Source: Acestrorhynchus altus
Taxonomy: Eukaryota > Chordata > Actinopteri > Characiformes > Acestrorhynchidae
DNA: 64,000 nucleotides
Assembly: GCA_034509495.1 (NCBI GenBank)
Contig: CM067509.1
Location: 10,731,135 to 10,795,134 of the forward strand
Direction of reading: 5' to 3'
A program made the position numbers and the translations under genes. Below, one piece after another: positions 1-11,135 of the stretch. How positions within the stretch are numbered: the first letter of the stretch is position 1; every line of letters begins with the position of its first letter. Below the pieces are notes generated by a model. That model made no database searches. It was given only the letters and a program-made list of their open reading frames with translations, and was not told where the DNA came from.

Positions 1-420
1 GATCCACTTGTTTGTTTATTAGTCGCCTGTTAGTCTGCTTTGTGTGTATGGGAAAAATCCCACTGCGCAGTCTCGAGCTCACCTCAGACAGTGTGACTGG
101 CTCAAGTACATGCAATTAAACACAATTGTGGTCATCAACCATTTACTGAACGATAAGTTGATATCGTAATTCTTGTGACAGGCCTACATAGTCAGAGTCT
201 CTCTGTTACTGAGACTTTAAACAGAGCTGAACTTCATCAAACATGAACAAACATTCGACATGTCAAATCTGATCAGTCGTCTCTGAACAATTACTTACAA
301 ACACAAACAGCCGTGGCACACCAACCGAACATGTGTGCTTGTTTGTGTTAATTCATGTTTATCCCGTCAGTGTACTCTGCCCTTTAAAGTAAATTAAGCA
401 TCACACCAACAAACACACAT

Positions 421-474
<54 letters not shown>

Positions 475-632
475 CTCTAGTTTGTTCTGGAAATCATCTG
501 TAGAGGTCACTGCCAGTGCATTTGTTAAAAATTCAGCCCTCCCTTTCTGTAACCTGCTGTGCCATGTGCTGCTTATGAATTGTGCATTCGCAACATGATT
601 GTGCAAAAATCACAGAAGCAGGTCACAGACTG

Positions 633-687
<55 letters not shown>

Positions 688-690
688 CAT
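421..690. repeat. (CA)n at 421-474 and (TG)n at 635-690
   Basis: Two dinucleotide runs of opposite sense about 160 bp apart. The second ends in GCGCGCGC. Confidence 0.9.
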
Positions 691-1009
691 GTGGGTTTAC
701 TTTTGTTCAAGCCGGCATGTTTTGTGCATGATGGGGTGGTTAATCTAGCCGCAGATTAAGCCTAGTAGTGGAATAAAAGTTCACTGTTCCACTTACTAAA
801 CAGAAAATCCTTTCGAGGCCTCGGACAGGTGTCATATCTGTCTGAAAAGCTGGCTGCTTATGTCATCTTCAGAGTAGTCGCTTAGATTGTGTCCTCATTT
901 TGGCATTGTGGAAGGTTGACCAGGGTTCACTGTAGGAGAGTTACCTGCAGTAAATAAACAAGTTCAGCTACTCTTACATGTTCTGCTACTTTCCTAATGG
1001 AAATACAGT

Positions 1010-1640
1010 ACATCCACCAAGCACTTAATTAGGAACACCGGTACACCTACTGATTCATGCAGATATCTAATCAGCCAAGCATCTGACAGCAGTGCAGTTC
1101 ATCTGAGCATGCAGATCCAGGCATCTTCAGCTAATGTTCACAGCATTCATTTAAATGGAGAAATATGTGGTCACTGTGATTTTGAACGTGGCATCACAGA
1201 TGGGCTGGTCTGAGGATTTCTCGATCGGCTGATTTCCTAGGATACAGACAAAAACTGAGAGGAGTGAAGATGGCCAGACAGGTTAAGCTGACAGAAAGCT
1301 GACAAAACATTTATCATTAAGCAAAAATCCACAATGGGTTTGACTTATGTCAGCCAAGAACAGTAAGCTGAGGCTGCAGTGGGCTCATGAGTTCAAAACT
1401 GGACAGTTGAAGACTGGAAAACTGTAGCCTGGTCTGATGGATCTTGATTTTTGCTCAAGCTGACAGATGGTATGGTCAAAGTCTGGCACCAACAGCATGA
1501 ATCCATGGACCCAACCTGCCTTGTTTCAACAGTCCTGGCTGGAGATAGTGCTGATAGAACTGTTTGTAACTTAAATGCCACATCCTGTCTGAAAATTGTT
1601 ACTCACCATATGCATGCCTTTGGGAGCACAGTTTACCCAT
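1010..1640 (+). mobile_element. Tc1/mariner relic, family A
   Basis: The left end (CCAAGCACTTAATTAGGAACAC) is a terminal inverted repeat of a common fish Tc1 family, seen in reverse near 25390. Degraded transposase text follows, with FERG-like and SAKNSKLRLQWAH residues and then QHESMDPTCLVST-like residues at 1491-1540. It is internally deleted and full of frameshifts, so not functional. Confidence 0.75.
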
Positions 1641-2196
1641 CTTATAATTGCTACTTTCTCTGGGGTTGTAATCTGGAAACACTCGGTAAGCAAAGGAAAA
1701 GAGTAAACGGCTCCTTCCTTCTTATTTGTCTCTAAAGAAAGATTCCTTTGTCATTTAAACTGGGATTAATTCAGTTAGAAGTGAGTGATTTTTAGCTGTG
1801 TTCTGAGCTGATAATTCATCACATGGTTAGATAAGGTACGTCTTGTACTTTATGATATGTGGATCATGTCTGTTGGTATGATATGTATGAAAGTTAGAAA
1901 ACAGCATGTAACTGCCCACAAATTGTGGATCTCATGTTCTAAGAGTTAATATGCTTCTGTCCTTACTCCTTACTTTTACTGTAAGATCTCTCCCTGGTTT
2001 AGTCCCCACTATCACTTTCAGCTTGCTTTTTAAAGCCGTGATTCCGAAACTGGTCCTTTGGGATTTAGATGTGATGAATATGGGGGTTTCTGAGACCTAG
2101 TTTGAAAACCACTATTTAAAGAGTTTCAGCCTTGATTAGTGGATTAAACACCTCTTTGTTATAGTCTTTAAATCTCTGTGCAAGTATATTTGAAAT

Positions 2197-2215
2197 TGTG
2201 TGTGTGTGTGTGTAG
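2197..2215 (+). promoter_or_regulatory. (TG)n splice acceptor of exon 1
   Basis: The last bases of the intron are (TG)n followed by TAG. There is no run of C or T longer than two bases in the preceding 25, so the site lacks a normal pyrimidine tract. UG repeats in RNA are known to bind TDP-43 and CELF proteins. Confidence 0.7.
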
Positions 2216-2333
2216 GTACCTGAGCTCAGGGGCACCTGGTGAAGCTTCTGCAGTGGACACAGCCTGTACACAGAGCAGAGAGAAGATTGCGTCCCTGAAA
2301 CAAGCCCTGCGTGCGCTCGGGTTCAACAAACTG
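2216..2333 (+). CDS. MYO16: Window exon 1: myosin motor, upper 50-kDa region
   Basis: It encodes one split base and 39 codons, starting YLSSGAPGEAS and ending LRALGFNKL before a GTACAG donor. In myosins this stretch is the variable segment and helix before the conserved ILHLGN-type block, which follows in the next exon (an Ala-Leu-X-X-Leu-Gly-Phe pattern here). The acceptor is TAG directly after a (TG)n run with no clear pyrimidine tract, which is unusual. The start is set by that AG and by the reading frame. Alone the exon would be weak evidence, but its end phase 0 and its content fit the following motor exon exactly. Confidence 0.85.
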
Positions 2334-2391
2334 GTACAGTCTATCCATTCCCCTTTGTTGCAACACACAGAGACTTTTTTAAGGACATACA

Positions 2392-2399
<8 letters not shown>

Positions 2400-2423
<24 letters not shown>

Positions 2424-2540
2424 GGACTTACAGTTTGCAACATCTTTTTGGATTGTGTGTTGGACAGTGAGGTTGTGGTCAGTGCCGACAGATACTGTTT
2501 GAAACACAGTTAATATTCTGCTGATGCTGTCACACTCACA

Positions 2541-2589
<49 letters not shown>
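2400..2589 (+). repeat. (CA)n runs at 2400-2423 and 2531-2589
   Basis: Simple repeats just after the exon 1 donor. Confidence 0.9.
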
Positions 2590-2592
<3 letters not shown>

Positions 2593-3195
2593 TACTAATG
2601 CACACATCACCTTTTCTGTATATTTATATTTCTGCAATATTAACTTATTAGTCTGTAATTAAACTTGTGCAGACATTAATACGCAACTGTCTACTGTGAG
2701 TAAAAGAGGTGTGTGTTTTGAGCTTCTAGCACAGAGGGTTTGTGTGTGTGAGAGAAGTGTATAGCCTTGGGCGTTGGCAGCAGCTCCAGACATGGTCTTA
2801 TGCTGTTATAGGAGTTTACAGTAAGAGCACAGTAATGCCACTCTCTAAAGCTCATTACCGTATGTCTGCAGACTGATGACTTACCAGCTAATAACACACA
2901 AACCTCAGACTGGCGTTCACTTCTCTGACACAACTCCACTCGAACTGCGTGTGAAGCTATGTGCATGTCCACGCTTGACATCAGTCTTGACCGCCACATT
3001 GTTGCAGCATAATTACACTGTATGCTGGGGAATTCCATAAAGTGTGCTAACAGATAGGAGGAGAGTTGAGGGAGAGGTTGAAGTTGAGGGATACCTGGAG
3101 CTTAGTTAAATGTTAAAGAAGAAAGTCAGTCCACCAGAAGTTAAAACAACAAAACACTTATGGGAAAGGTGAGGTATTAAAGGGAACAGCCACAT

Positions 3196-3830
3196 TTGTC
3201 TGGGGTTAGGGCTAAGTTTAGGATTGGCCCTAGGGCTAGGGTTCGGGCTATGGCATAGGGTTAGATCTAGGGGTAGGGTTAGGGCTAAGGTTAGGATTAG
3301 GGTTGAGGTTGGGACTAGGGTTAGGGTTCAGCCTAAGGCTACAGAATGGAGTTAAATCTAGGAGTAAGGGGGAAGGCTATAGGGTTAGAGCTATGGTTAG
3401 GCTTGGGGCTAATGTAAGGGTTAGGGTTCAGGCTATGAGATCTAAGAGTAGGGTTAGACATGGAGCTAGGGTTAGTGTTCTGACTCAGGCTAGGGGTATG
3501 GCATAGGGTTAGATCTAGGAGTAGGCTTAGGGCTAAGGTTAGGATTAGGGTTGAGGTTGGGACTAGGGTTAGGGTTCAGCCTAAGGCTACAGAATGGAGT
3601 TAAATCTAGGAGTAAGGTTGAGGTTTGGGACTAAAATTAGGGGAAGGCTATAGGGTTAGAGCTATGGTTAGGCTTGGGGCTAATGTTAGGGTTCAGGCTA
3701 TGAGATCTAAGAGTAGGGTTAGACATGGAGCTAGGGTTAGTGTTCTGACTCAGGCTATAGCTATGGCATAGGGTTAGATCTAGTAGTAGGTTTAGGGTTG
3801 GTGCTAGACTTAGACTTAGGTGAAGGTGAC
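3196..3830 (+). repeat. TTAGGG-like minisatellite with a 250-265 bp higher-order unit
   Basis: The block is built of variant telomere-like hexamers (TAGGGT, TAGGCT, TAAGGT, TAGAGC). A landmark TGGCATAGGGTTAGATCTAG occurs at 3251, 3499 and 3764, giving spacings of 248 and 265 bp. The text between the landmarks is nearly identical. It is therefore a segmentally duplicated interstitial telomere-like array and not a chromosome end. Confidence 0.85.
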
Positions 3831-4521
3831 TGCTATAAATGCCTGTTAAAAATCTTAAGATGGACAGTCAGCATTTCATGGCGTCCATGAGTTGTAAGAT
3901 TTCTATCCACTTATTAAAAATTTGCAGTATTTTTGTTAAATAAATAATCTCTGCACTTCATTCCCATCCCGTTCGCTGTAATTTAAAGGTGGCGTACAGA
4001 AGCGAGATCATAAACATTCTCTGTCCAGATACTTTTAGATCTGACTATGTATTGTGCTTATCTCCATAGAGTCAATGGTGAGAAGAGGCTACGAGTTTTA
4101 CAGGCAGCTAATTCTGCCCTGCTCAGAAATCTGCTCAGAGATAGAGTGCTGTACATAGAGACTTTCAGATGGGGTCTTTCAGAGTTCACCTTGGTTCACA
4201 GTGCGCCACTGGATGAAAAAGAAACACATGCTTCAGGAACACGGGGGTCTAGTGTGTTTTTATAATAGACGTGTTTATGATATCAGGGGACACGGCGTTC
4301 TCAAACCTTGTGTTCAAAACGTTTTCCTGGGTCACCCTGGATGAAATTCACACACAAACACACTCACACACACACTCTAACATGCACACACACCTGATCC
4401 CCAGCCAGACAAAGGGTGCTAATCCTACCAGGAACCTCTCTAAATCTGCTTCATTAAAGAGGGATTGTTCCCTCATCTCATCACAGCAACACGATCCTCA
4501 GTGATAAATCTCTCTCTCTCT

Positions 4522-4524
<3 letters not shown>

Positions 4525-4565
<41 letters not shown>

Positions 4566-4793
4566 CAGGTGAACGCACACGCACTTGTTCATATTTATTA
4601 TATTTGTGACGTATTTACTCATTTGCTCTCTATCCTCTCACCTGTTTCTCTCTCTTTCAGACTCTTGCACACCTCTCTGAAAGCAACAAACCACTGTTGT
4701 GCCCACTTCATCTTTAAATCCTCTTTAGCCTGTAAACAGAGTCTACTGAGCCCTTTCATAAAGACTCTGTGTGTAACCCAGTCTCTGTGCTTC

Positions 4794-4865
<72 letters not shown>
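4525..4865 (+). repeat. (CA)n runs at 4525-4562 and 4794-4865
   Basis: Simple repeats just before the 32-bp minisatellite. The second starts with CGCGCG. Confidence 0.9.
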
Positions 4866-4868
<3 letters not shown>

Positions 4869-4984
4869 AGGACTGTTATCGGCCATACCTTGTAAGCTGA
4901 CAAAATATTTTTCTTTTAAGTTTGGGCATATGTGCTGCATTTTTATACGAATTTTCTCCTCTTTTTTTTTGTCTTTCTCCACAT

Positions 4985-6900
4985 TGGCACCGTCTCTTTC
5001 TCACAGGCGCTCTCATTGGCACCGTCTCTTTCTCTGAACACTCTCTGTTGGCACGTCTCTTTCTCTGAACCTCTCAATGGCACCGTCTCTCTTTCTCACA
5101 TGACGCTCTCCTTGGCACTATCTCTTTCTCTGTTACTCTCATTGCTTTTTATCTCTTTCTCTGAACACTCTCATTGCTTTCAGTCTGCTTTCTCACACAC
5201 ACTCTCATTGCTTCAGTCTATTTCTCACACACACTCTCATTGGCATCGTCTCTTTCTCAGAGACACTCTCTTTGGCACTGTCTATTTCTCACACACACTC
5301 TCATTGGCACCGTCTATTTCTCACACACACTCTCATTGGCACCGTCTCTTTCTCAGAGACACTCTCTTTGTCACTGTCTATTTCTCACACACACTTTCAT
5401 TGGCACCGTCTATTTTTCACAGACACTCTCACTGTACTGTCTCTTTCTCACAGACACTCTCACTGCTTCCGTCTCTTTCTCACAGACACTCTCACTGCCA
5501 CCGTCTCTTTCTCACAGACACTCTCATTGGCACCGTCTCTTTCTCACACACACTTTCATTGGCACCGTCTCTTTCTCACAGACACTCTCATTGGCACCGT
5601 CTCTTTCTCTGGAACACTCTCCTGGCACACGTCTATTTCTCACAGACACTCTCATTGGCACCGTCTCTTTCTCTGAACCTCTCACTGTACCGTCTCTTTC
5701 CTGCAGACACTCTCACTGGCACCGTCTCTTTCTCACAGACACTCTCACTGGCACCGTCTATTTCTCACAGACACTCTCATTGGCACCGTCTCTTTCTCAC
5801 AGACACTCTCATTGGCACCGTCTCTTTCTCATAGACACTCTCACTGGCACCGTCTATTCTCACAAACACTCTCGGTAACTCAAATCTATTTCCTCACAGA
5901 CACTTTCATTGGCACAGTCTCTTTCTCACAGACACTCTCATTGCTTTGTCTTTCTCTGAACACTCTCATTGGCACGTCTCTTTCTCACAGGCGCTCTCAT
6001 TGGCACTGTCTCTTTCTACAGACGCTCTCATTGCTGTCTCTTTCTCTGAACACTCCTCATTGGCACTGTCATTTCTCACACACACACTCTCGGTGGCACG
6101 TCTATTTCCACACCTCTCATTGCCAGTCTCTTTCTCAGAACACTCTGCTGGCACTGTCTATTTCTCACACACTCTCATTGGCACAAATCTAGCTCTCACA
6201 CACTCCTCATTGGCACCGTCTCTTTCTCAGAACCTCTCTTTATCAGCACTGTCTGTCTTTCTCACACACACTTTCATTGGCACCGTCTATTTTCACAACC
6301 TCTCCTGCTTTTTGTCTCTCTCACAGACACTCTCATAGCACCGTCCTATTTCTCTGAACCTCTCACTGCCACCGTCTCTTTCTCACGAACACTCTCTGTG
6401 GCACGTCTCTTTCTCACACACACTTTCATTGGCACCGTCTCTTTCTCTGAACACTCATTGGCACCCGTCTCTTTCTCTGAACCTCTCACTGGCACCGTCC
6501 TGGCTCTCAGAACACTCTCAGTGGCACCGTCTCTTTCTCTGAACACTCTCACCAGCACCGTCTCTCTCTGAACACTCTCACTGGCACCGTCTCTTTCTCA
6601 CAGACACTCTCATTGGCACCGTCTATTTCTCACAGACACTCTCATTGGCACCGTCTCTTTCTCACAGACACTCTCATTGGCACCGTCTCTTTCTCACAGA
6701 CACTCTCACTGGCACCGTCTATTTCTCCCTGAACCTCCTCCCCATTAGCTACCCGTCTATTTCTCACAGACACTTTCATTGGCACGTCTCTTTCTCTACA
6801 GACACTCTCATTGGCACCCGTCTATTTCTCACACACTTTCCTTCAGCACCGTCTCTTTCTCTGAGAACACTCTCATTGCTTTAAATCTCTTTCTCTGTGC
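4985..6900 (+). repeat. 32-bp minisatellite, about 60 copies
   Basis: The consensus unit is CATTGGCACCGTCTCTTTCT followed by CACAGACACTCT. Successive copies near 5560-5870 are almost perfect at 32 bp. Copies outside that core vary, with shortened units and TCTGAACAC or TATTTCTC variants. The array is strongly pyrimidine-rich on this strand. Long open stretches exist in the + frames only because the unit lacks stop codons. Confidence 0.9.
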
Positions 6901-7054
6901 ACACAATTTTTTTTTTAAGTTTGGCCAAGTTGGAGTGCTGATCTTGGATCATTTCCTGTTTGTAAAGTCACAGTATATTAGAAATGTATCAGATTTCCTA
7001 TAGCAGCTCTTTATAGTTTTAAACAAATAAACACATAATGTCCATGGCCTCTGT

Positions 7055-7240
7055 CTCGCAAATCCTTTTGATATCCCAAACAGCAACTTTAAAGGACAAG
7101 GAAAAAACCTTCTTACCATTCAGTGGAGCATTTCTGAGCATTTTCTGGTCCTTCCATCGTGGCTTTGGGACCCATGTAAAGCAAAATTGCCAGATTGACA
7201 ATGTGTCAGAAAGTGAAAACCACAAAAATGGAGATTCAGT
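7055..7240 (-). repeat. MITE-like family M, copy 1 (diverged)
   Basis: AGCAACTTTAAAGGACAAGG and AAAAAACCTTCTTACC resemble the reverse complement of the copy at 30062-30285, and ACAAAAATGGAGATTC near 7222 resembles its terminal repeat. It is the most diverged copy, so confidence is moderate. Confidence 0.45.
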
Positions 7241-7410
7241 GATTTTCTGGACAGTGATGATGATTTTCATTTTCTAAGCCTCTGTCTAAACTTAGCCCTA
7301 ACACTCACCTCAGTAAGCAAAACAAAATAATTTGACCTTTAAAAATGACACAACCAGGATATTTTGCCCTAAAAATGTCTGACCGCCCTTTCTTTGTGTG
7401 TCTCCCTCAG

Positions 7411-7528
7411 GAGGTGGAGAACGTGTTTATGGTCCTCTCTGCATTGTTACACCTGGGGGACCTGCGCTTCACAGCCCTGACGGATGCGGAGACGGCGCTG
7501 GTCTCTGACCTGCAGCTGCTGGACAGAG
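7411..7528 (+). CDS. MYO16: Window exon 2: myosin motor, upper 50-kDa region
   Basis: It encodes 39 codons plus one base, from EVENVFMVLSALLHLGDLRF to DLQLLDR. ALLHLGDLRF corresponds to the conserved AILHLGNI-F helix block of the upper 50-kDa domain found in all myosins. The acceptor is CCCTCAG with a good pyrimidine tract and the donor is G|GTCAGT. The exon is flanked by CA-rich repeats in both introns. Confidence 0.95.
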
Positions 7529-7635
7529 GTCAGTTTAGGTGCACTATAGGGCCAGCAGGGGGCGAGCTTCACCAGCTCAACTTAACAGCCCAGCAAGAGA
7601 GATAGAGGCAGAGAGAGACTGCACAGTTACAATTG

Positions 7636-7636
<1 letters not shown>

Positions 7637-7706
<70 letters not shown>

Positions 7707-8150
7707 ATACTGGCTTGTTTACAGCAGTTGTGGATTAATAGCAGATCACTCAGTACGCAATGGAAAAGTCTCAATCATAAACACACACACACACACACAC
7801 ACATAATTATACTCTTGTGTTAATTGCTTGTTCTTGTTCTCAAACACACATACAAACATAGTCACCTGTTTTCTTAAGTCCTGCTGAGCACTGAAGCAGA
7901 ACAGCTCAGCTTGCCCTTGACCTTACATAATGCAACACTTAGCTACTACAGTACGGAGCCGAGCCATGGTAAACAAGTGATGTCAACACACTCTCACTCT
8001 TTCTCTCTTTCACTCTCGCTTTCTGCCTCTCACACACTCACTCACACAATGTGGCCTTTATTAACAATACATGAGTTCACTGGTTCTGATGTCACAGATG
8101 TGCAAAGTGGTTCCCATGAGTCTGCGCACAAAAACACGCCCTAATGCGCA

Positions 8151-8198
<48 letters not shown>
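7637..8198 (+). repeat. (CA)n runs in intron 2 (7637-7706, 7780-7803, 8153-8198)
   Basis: Three runs fill much of the 914-bp intron between exons 2 and 3. The rest of this intron holds nothing else recognisable. Confidence 0.9.
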
Positions 8199-8199
<1 letters not shown>

Positions 8200-8442
8200 C
8201 GAGACACCATTCTCTAGAGTAAATGCAGCAGAGTAGCTGCTGTCTGCTGTTCCGTGGCAGGGAGTATAGCAGGTCAGCAGGGACACTAAGCGTAACACAG
8301 GGACCTGATGTTTGGGTCTGCTCACTGCTGTCTGTTCCAAATGACTTTTCCTTTTGCACATGCACTTGTTTACAGCCTCAGGTAGATGTGATGAGCTGAT
8401 CTCTGTGGATAAGGTAGTCTCTCTTTGTCTGTGTGCTTGTAG

Positions 8443-8514
8443 TGGCAGGCATGCTGCAGTTAAGCCCGGAGGACTTGAGCTCTGCTCTCACTTCTGATGT
8501 GCAGTATTTTAAAG
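8443..8514 (+). CDS. MYO16: Window exon 3: myosin motor, short exon
   Basis: This 72-base exon encodes VAGMLQLSPEDLSSALTSD, then VQYFK and one split base. It matches the segment of a myosin head after the ILHLGN block, where LGV..-LxxAL-type residues lead into the loop that carries the TEDS-rule site. The acceptor is CTTGTAG and the donor is G|GTATGT. Its two-base entry and one-base exit phases match both neighbours. Confidence 0.93.
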
Positions 8515-9242
8515 GTATGTCTTGCAATGGGGAGAAACAATGGAGTAGGCAGCAAATATACAGTAAAAAAAAAGCAGTGGAAAAAGCAGGCCTCCACTGA
8601 AATGCAAAGCAACCATTTCCGATGCTGATGCTGCTGGAGAACTGGTTTCGGGCCAATATTGATCCGATACTGTTAGTTTTGCTGTAGCAGAGTGCTGCAT
8701 TGTCTAGGCACTATTAACAGGTATGACTCTCAGCTGCCACAGTGAGGAACTTCCCAGAAGGTATCAAAACAGCGGTGTGGAACTATTTTAGAGTGGAACA
8801 TGAAAACGTAATGCAGGATCTGTGGTTCTGTGGTTCATAGCATTGTGCTATCCTTCTGTTCCCTGTTTTTGGACCTTATTTTGGTGAAGAAATGTAAAAC
8901 AGAGCGTTTTTTGAACCAGTTAACAGCTAAAACAAGGCTGAAGTTGTCTTCTAATTCTAACACATTTATTCTGTTGTACACAACACAAAACCACCCAGCA
9001 CAGTTGTACTTTTGCAATGGCAAAAATATTTTATTGCATTGTATCTGTTGGGGGAGTAATAGTCCCTCACTGTTTTTACTCTTGAATTATATGGTTAGAA
9101 ATGAAATGATTGTGGAAACTCTCTGTTCTACCAACGGTAACATTTAGCTTCCTTCACGCAAGTGAATTGACTGCAGTGTTTCAATGGCACCTGGATGTGA
9201 ATGGTCAGGGAACTCAGTCAGACTGGATTATAAAATATTAAA

Positions 9243-9311
9243 CTAAACAAAATAAATCAGTTTAGAACGGGTTACTTAATGAGGCATTCTAAACCGATTT
9301 ATTTTGTTTAG
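9243..9311. repeat. Hairpin with 25-bp arms and a 19-nt loop
   Basis: The left arm 9243-9267 (CTAAACAAAATAAATC...) and the right arm 9287-9311 are reverse complements with one mismatch, which would be a G-U pair in RNA. The loop is 9268-9286. This could be the remnant of a small palindromic transposon or a pre-miRNA-like hairpin; the sequence alone cannot decide. Confidence 0.8.
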
Positions 9312-9454
9312 TAGCAACTTTATTTAAACAGCACTTTTAAACTTTGTGCGATTACATCCTTAATCATAACAAACAGTATTATGTGTGTGAATAATCATGT
9401 CTAACTGATGATGAAATCTGTTGATGAATTGCTGATGTATCTTTGATGTCGCAC

Positions 9455-9580
9455 AAAAAGCTTGTATCTGCATTTTAGGTTGTATCTCCATCTGGTTGTT
9501 CTTTACATTACGTGCATGAAATGTTTTTACTTTCTCCTCAAAAGTCACCATTTTGGAGATACAAGATATTTGCAAGACAT
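9455..9580 (+). repeat. MITE-like family M, copy 2
   Basis: CTTGTATCTGCATTTTAGG at the left and CACCATTTTGGAGATACAAG at 9546-9565 form terminal inverted repeats matching the other copies (core TTGTATCTCCATTTTGG). Confidence 0.65.
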
Positions 9581-10517
9581 GTGAGGATGCGTTGTTTATG
9601 AACTGTAGATGATCTACAGCAGGTGACGTACTGCGTGAAATAGCCTCTTGGTTCCCTCATGCAGTTGCCATGAGATGCTACAAAGTGTGTTTTTACTTTT
9701 CCATAGTAAGTAAAATGACCAGTATAAGGTCACAGACTAACCTTCATGGTCAAATGTTACACATGTCCACCCCTCCCTGACCCCAGTGGTGAGATGATGT
9801 TTAGGGGAAAGGTTACAGTGGTTTAGCAAGACTTTCAGAATGATGTCAGTTTGCTAGCTTTTCTGTAGGCAAAAGGTTAATGCACTTCTGGTATCAGCCA
9901 TGCCACAGAGTGTAGTACTGCAGTCAGAAATGCCGGACCCTCATGTTCCAGATTTAGGCACCAGTGTTCACAACCAGTGTTACAGGTTGTACAGTAGTAG
10001 GGAATGGTTGCTTTGCATTATTATTACCCATACTGTTCTTTCATCAGTGTGTTCCTTTGCTCTACTTTGATTATTGCGATTGGGATCTCGAGACTGGAGC
10101 ACTTTTTGGTAACTCATTCATTCCTTCATTTGTTCATTCATTGAGAAACTGTAGGAGCACAGGCCTGGGCCCAGCCAGTTCAGAAACTCATCAATGGATT
10201 ATGCCTGAGGAGAGCTCCCAAATAGATGACTCTAATGACTAGTGGCCTTCAATTTGGCACTCTCAGCTAGTTTTGGACAAATGCCCTCCCAGTTTGCACA
10301 ACATGGACAGTGCAGGCTGAAGACCACACTCACCACGCAGACCCACACAATAACTGGGAAGCATCTTTCTCCCTCTATATGAAGCACATGACAGAATGGC
10401 TGACCCTTAACCTAATTCAGCTGACCATTTGCTGTAATGCAGCGGACACATTGACCCACTGCCTAAAATTATACACACATTACTCTCCCTGTCTAAGACT
10501 CTTTTTCTGTCTGTCTG

Positions 10518-10584
<67 letters not shown>

Positions 10585-10611
10585 CCTCTGTAGTGTGTGT
10601 GTGTGTGTGTT
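10518..10611 (+). repeat. (CT)n followed by (TG)n
   Basis: A compound microsatellite; the TG part starts after CCCTCTGTAG, which mimics a splice acceptor. Confidence 0.9.
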
Positions 10612-11135
10612 AGGATTCATGCAGTAAAAGCATTTGTCACACAGCTCTGTTTGGCAGTAGAGTGGTGGCAGTGTGTATTTGGAAGCTTACACACTAAACC
10701 AGGCCCTGAATGCCATAGTGAATGTGGGGACTTGCGTAAAGTCACATGACACTGTTTATGTTCATTACATGCATGCTAGAACTTCATTAGAGCTGCCATA
10801 CATGCCACCTCACATGATTAAAATAGACTATACTTTATTGATCCACTTATAAGGGACCTCATCATTTTGCTGTCTATTTGGTGCCAGCATAGCAGCACCA
10901 ATTAGAGACAGTGAACCTGTGACCTTCTGCTTGCTTGCCCACCTCTCTTATCTCCAAACATCCAGCCATCCATTACTCACTGCCACGGCAGTGGATCAAA
11001 ATGTGCCAGACCACCATTGCTAATTGTTTTACTCACCAGTGACTCTCCCTTTGGGCAACATTTGTAAACAAGCATGCTGTTTAAGTGGTTTCAAAACGTA
11101 GCTGTTAAAACTTGTAATTTTATGCTTCAATCCAG

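Larger units (their letters stand above)
1..2215 (+). other. Upstream intron, partial
   Basis: No exon is supported here. The stretch holds a (CA)n run at 421-474, a (TG)n run at 635-690, a Tc1/mariner relic at about 1010-1640, and a dispersed repeat at about 1740-1990 with partial copies near 15375 and 38340. The (TG)n at 2197-2213 runs into the splice acceptor of exon 1. Confidence 0.7.
2334..7410 (+). other. Intron 1: tandem-repeat-rich
   Basis: This intron is dominated by tandem DNA: (CA)n at 2400-2423, 2531-2589, 4525-4562 and 4794-4865, the TTAGGG-like block at 3196-3830, and the 32-bp minisatellite at about 4985-6900. A MITE-like copy lies at about 7055-7240. No coding signal is credible. 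Confidence 0.75.
8515..11135 (+). other. Intron 3
   Basis: It contains the 25-bp-arm hairpin at 9243-9311, a MITE-like copy at 9455-9580, and a (CT)n then (TG)n run at 10518-10611. The rest is unremarkable AT-rich DNA. Confidence 0.65.

Noticed and set aside
780..860. A possible upstream MYO16 exon near CGAGGCCTCGGACAG|GTGTCA
   Set aside because: The donor-like site has no good acceptor before it, and the translation shows no myosin motif.
1451..1735. 94-codon plus-strand ORF
   Set aside because: It is in the decayed Tc1 family A relic, in a frame different from the transposase in part.
3196..3830. Possible true telomere
   Set aside because: The hexamers are degenerate, the block is internal to a gene and is flanked by ordinary intron on both sides.
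4932..5878. Apparent 300- and 234-codon His/Ser-rich ORFs
   Set aside because: They arise from the 32-bp minisatellite, which lacks stops in the plus frames; there is no domain, no splice context and no non-repeat coding text.
4985..6900. Regular 32-bp repeats resembling a CRISPR array
   Set aside because: The units are contiguous without unique spacers, and this is vertebrate DNA; it is a minisatellite.
10580..10600. CCCTCTGTAG acceptor-like site after (CT)n
   Set aside because: It is followed by (TG)n and a stop; no donor or conserved coding text follows.
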